From NCBI RefSeq assembly GCF_002115825.1, contig NZ_JFJZ01000015.1:30911-94910 (forward strand): 64,000 nucleotides of DNA. Reading direction: 5' to 3'. A program made the translations under genes and the position numbers. The notes beneath the pieces were generated by a model, which saw only the letters and a list, made by a program, of their open reading frames with translations, was not told where the DNA came from and did no database searches. Shown in pieces: positions 62,154-64,000 of the stretch; the stretch's first letter is position 1, and every line of letters starts with the position of its first letter. The DNA is from Thalassospira sp. MCCC 1A01428. GTDB taxonomy: Bacteria; Pseudomonadota; Alphaproteobacteria; Rhodospirillales; Thalassospiraceae.

Positions 62154-63386
62154 ATGACGGGTGATATATAAATACAATATCAGCGATGCCAGAAACGCCC
62201 CGCCTGACAGGGTAATCAAAATGATCATAGCCGACGATGCGCCAAACCGGTTTATGGCCATTGCAAACAGCGACGGTGCCAATGCTGATAAAACAAAACC
62301 CGGTAATAAGAGCGTGCCCACCTGTTTGCCATAGTGGCTGCTATCAAAAATCAGCAAGGGTAATGTTCCCCGTGTGATGGTCAGTACCCCGTTGGCGGCC
62401 CCGAAAGACACTGCAAAAACTGCGGCAGGCCACAGTGAAATACCCGCAGCCAACCCCACGATGAATGACAGAACCAGCAATAACGAGGCGCAGACGGTAA
62501 CCACAGCCGGGCTGATGTGATGCCCAAACAGGGTATCGGCCAGTCGTGATGCCAGTTGCCCGAACCCACGCAAACTGGCGATGTTAATCGCCTGCGCACC
62601 AATCAGCCCCAGCCCCGCCAGAAGGGCAATCATGTGGGCTGACATTGCTGCGTTGATAATATTCATCAGCGACATGATTGTGGCATATAGCACGCCGCAC
62701 ACCAGTTGTTGATGTTTTGTAAGGACCGGGATGCCCGCAGGCGCAAGGGGAGTGTGAGGGCGCTTTTCATCTGGTTGGGCCGCTTGAGTGTGATGCGGTA
62801 TTGGGGCGACGTGACCCTTTGCCGTATTGGTTCCCGTGCCCGATGGCAGGGATAAATGTAGCGGAAAGGTTAGCAATGCAAACCCGGCATAGCTTAAAAG
62901 GGCAACGGTCAGGCCAAACTGAACGTCAATATAATGTCCCAGCGGCCAGAATACGGTGGAGGCCAATCCGCCAAACAGCGTGACTTGCCCCATGCTACGC
63001 CGCGCGGCAATGCCACCGAGGCGGGCCAATGTCGCAAATGCAGCGTCATATAATGTAAGTCGCATGGCAATGCCCAGTAAAACCCACGCCAGAAAATAGA
63101 AGCCAAGGTTACCGGCAAAGGCAAGGGTTATGCAGCCTGCCACATGAAAAAGCGACCCGGCCGCCATCACCAGGCGCCCACCGTGGTGGTCAATCAGTTT
63201 GCCACAGAGCGGCGAGACGGCCCCCATCACCAGCAACGACAGCGAAAAACCGCCATAAATAATGGTGTCACTCCAGCCGTGCTGTTGTGCAAGTCGGCTA
63301 CCAAAATTTCCAATCAGGTAATAGGCCGTTCCCCAACTGATCAATTGTGCAATGCCAAGCCGGATCACCAGACCTGCGCTGATCAT
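62133..63386 (-). CDS. MFS transporter
   Basis: A 417-residue transporter with about 12 membrane helices. The start resembles MFS exporters: an N-terminal helix with LGIAQLISWGTAYYLIGNF, the GGRLVMAAGSLFHVAG and FGLTVALLSYAGFALLTF segments, and a central cytoplasmic loop (about 190-230) rich in Pro, His and Thr. The substrate cannot be predicted, though this class is often a drug or metabolite exporter. The start at 63386 overlaps the stop of the upstream acetyltransferase gene by four bases (ATGA), so both are likely one operon. Confidence 0.9.
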   Translation of the reverse strand: MISAGLVIRLGIAQLISWGTAYYLIGNFGSRLAQQHGWSDTIIYGGFSLSLLVMGAVSPLCGKLIDHHGGRLVMAAGSLFHVAGCITLAFAGNLGFYFLAWVLLGIAMRLTLYDAAFATLARLGGIAARRSMGQVTLFGGLASTVFWPLGHYIDVQFGLTVALLSYAGFALLTFPLHLSLPSGTGTNTAKGHVAPIPHHTQAAQPDEKRPHTPLAPAGIPVLTKHQQLVCGVLYATIMSLMNIINAAMSAHMIALLAGLGLIGAQAINIASLRGFGQLASRLADTLFGHHISPAVVTVCASLLLVLSFIVGLAAGISLWPAAVFAVSFGAANGVLTITRGTLPLLIFDSSHYGKQVGTLLLPGFVLSALAPSLFAMAINRFGASSAMIILITLSGGAFLASLILYLYITRHKKTARP

Positions 63387-63979
63387 TTTGCCCGTGTGGG
63401 CGAAGATGTGGGGCAGGGGGCATTGGCGGGGCCAGCGGCAGAAAGGGCTGCAGGTTCCTGGGGTGCGGGGATTACGGGTGTGGTTGATTTTAACGGGCGC
63501 TGCATTAAAACGGAATCTAGCCAGCGGCCAAATTTATAACCCACATTGTAAAATGTGCCGCTGGGTTGAAACCCGTGCTTGCGATGAAGGGCAATAGAAC
63601 CATAATTCTGGCTGTCGCCAATCGCGGCGACCATTTGCCGCCATGGCCCGGCATCGCACCGTTCTATCAGGCTGGTGATTAAAAGGCTGCCAATGCCTTT
63701 GCCCTGATGGGCGGGGGAGACATAAATCGAATCTTCTACCGTATGGCGATAGGCTGTGCGGGGGCGATATGGCCCGGCATAGGCATAGCCACATAAATCA
63801 CCGGTGGTTTCCTCAACCGCAACCAGATAGGGAAAGCCACCCGCGATTAGCGCTTGCTGGCGTTTGGCAAGTTCGTTTTCGTCCGGGGCGATTTCTTCGA
63901 ACGAGGCTGTGCCTTCCAAAACCGCCTGCCGGTAAATTGCGGTAATTGCCGGAATATCAAAAACGGTTGCATCACGCAC
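63383..63979 (-). CDS. GNAT family N-acetyltransferase (phosphinothricin/methionine sulfoximine type)
   Basis: A 198-residue acetyltransferase of the PAT/MnaT type: MRDATVFDIPAITAIYRQAVLEGTASFEE at the start, the acetyl-CoA loop VSPAHQGKGIGSLLITSLIE (about 85-104) and GFQPSGTFYNVGYKFGRWLDSVLMQ near the end, which is the family signature. The C-terminal tail of about 30 Pro/Ala/Ser-rich residues is unusual for the family. It starts with GTG at 63979 after a GGGGGA site and overlaps the MFS gene start; a transporter and an acetyltransferase together suggest a self-resistance or detoxification pair, which is inference. Confidence 0.88.
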   Translation of the reverse strand: MRDATVFDIPAITAIYRQAVLEGTASFEEIAPDENELAKRQQALIAGGFPYLVAVEETTGDLCGYAYAGPYRPRTAYRHTVEDSIYVSPAHQGKGIGSLLITSLIERCDAGPWRQMVAAIGDSQNYGSIALHRKHGFQPSGTFYNVGYKFGRWLDSVLMQRPLKSTTPVIPAPQEPAALSAAGPANAPCPTSSPTRAK

Positions 63980-64000
63980 GGTAATCCCCCCATTTTTAAC

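Noticed and set aside
1..64000. CRISPR arrays, insertion sequences, prophage genes, tRNA or rRNA genes
   Set aside because: No regular direct repeats, transposase-like proteins, phage structural proteins or T-loop-type tRNA motifs were seen in reading the intergenic regions.

Overview
The window reads as chromosomal DNA of a free-living, probably marine, alphaproteobacterium of the Rhodospirillales type. The evidence is the three-subunit transhydrogenase (PntAA/PntAB/PntB), alphaproteobacterial marker families (DUF1178, DUF4167, DUF465, COQ9, RodZ-like HTH protein, PtsP/EI-Ntr), an S21 protein of alphaproteobacterial form, and moderate-to-high GC. Thalassospira or a close relative is my guess from gene content only. 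No phage, IS element, CRISPR array, rRNA or tRNA gene was recognised.

Layout. 1-7.7 kb: the end of a LysR regulator, comF, grxC and a Nit-type amidase; a minus-strand block with a DUF3299 Tat protein and a MacB-like ABC transporter carrying a His-rich loop; alkaline phosphatase phoA behind a convincing Pho box; then DUF1178. 7.8-12.4 kb (minus strand): two sister GNAT acetyltransferases, ubiG, a secreted PEBP protein, an unusual AraC regulator and a HAD phosphatase. 12.7-26.4 kb (plus strand): the core run lysC, nitronate monooxygenase-like gene, ptsP, rodZ-like, ispG, hisS, hemA, prfA, prmC and DUF4167. 26.8-32.3 kb: an orphan VirD4/TraG-like coupling protein that has lost its ATPase motifs, a MOSC protein and clpB. 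32.4-40.8 kb: DUF4197, a small P-loop kinase, a solute-binding protein, a long-chain acyl-CoA ligase, pepF, an ABC1/UbiB-type kinase and a DUF4405 membrane protein. 41.3-44.7 kb: a structured RNA that ends in its own terminator (a 6S RNA candidate), then pntAA-pntAB-pntB. 44.8-51.5 kb: GNAT, LysE exporter, two exported or membrane proteins (one resembling lysozyme inhibitor Ivy), an SDR, rpsU, a peptide deformylase, COQ9 and an SNase-like protein. 51.8-64 kb: purK/purE, a degenerate GGDEF protein, two DUF465 proteins, a phosphofructokinase with mixed specificity residues, TIGR02444, a DJ-1/PfpI protein and a TetR regulator sharing a TAGAC-N5-GTCTA operator, prpE, an MFS transporter and a PAT-type acetyltransferase.

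How genes work together. Quinone biosynthesis appears three times (ubiG, COQ9, UbiB-like kinase). Translation and heme functions (hisS, hemA, prfA, prmC, def, rpsU) lie in core segments. Phosphate and metal supply are adjacent (Pho-regulated phoA, then a metal-type ABC locus). The DJ-1/TetR pair looks like an electrophile-stress unit. The candidates I consider most worth follow-up are the pseudo-VirD4 protein, the His-rich ABC/DUF3299 locus, the 6S-like RNA, the shared TetR operator and the degenerate GGDEF protein. All calls come from reading the sequence and remembered family features; no searches were run.
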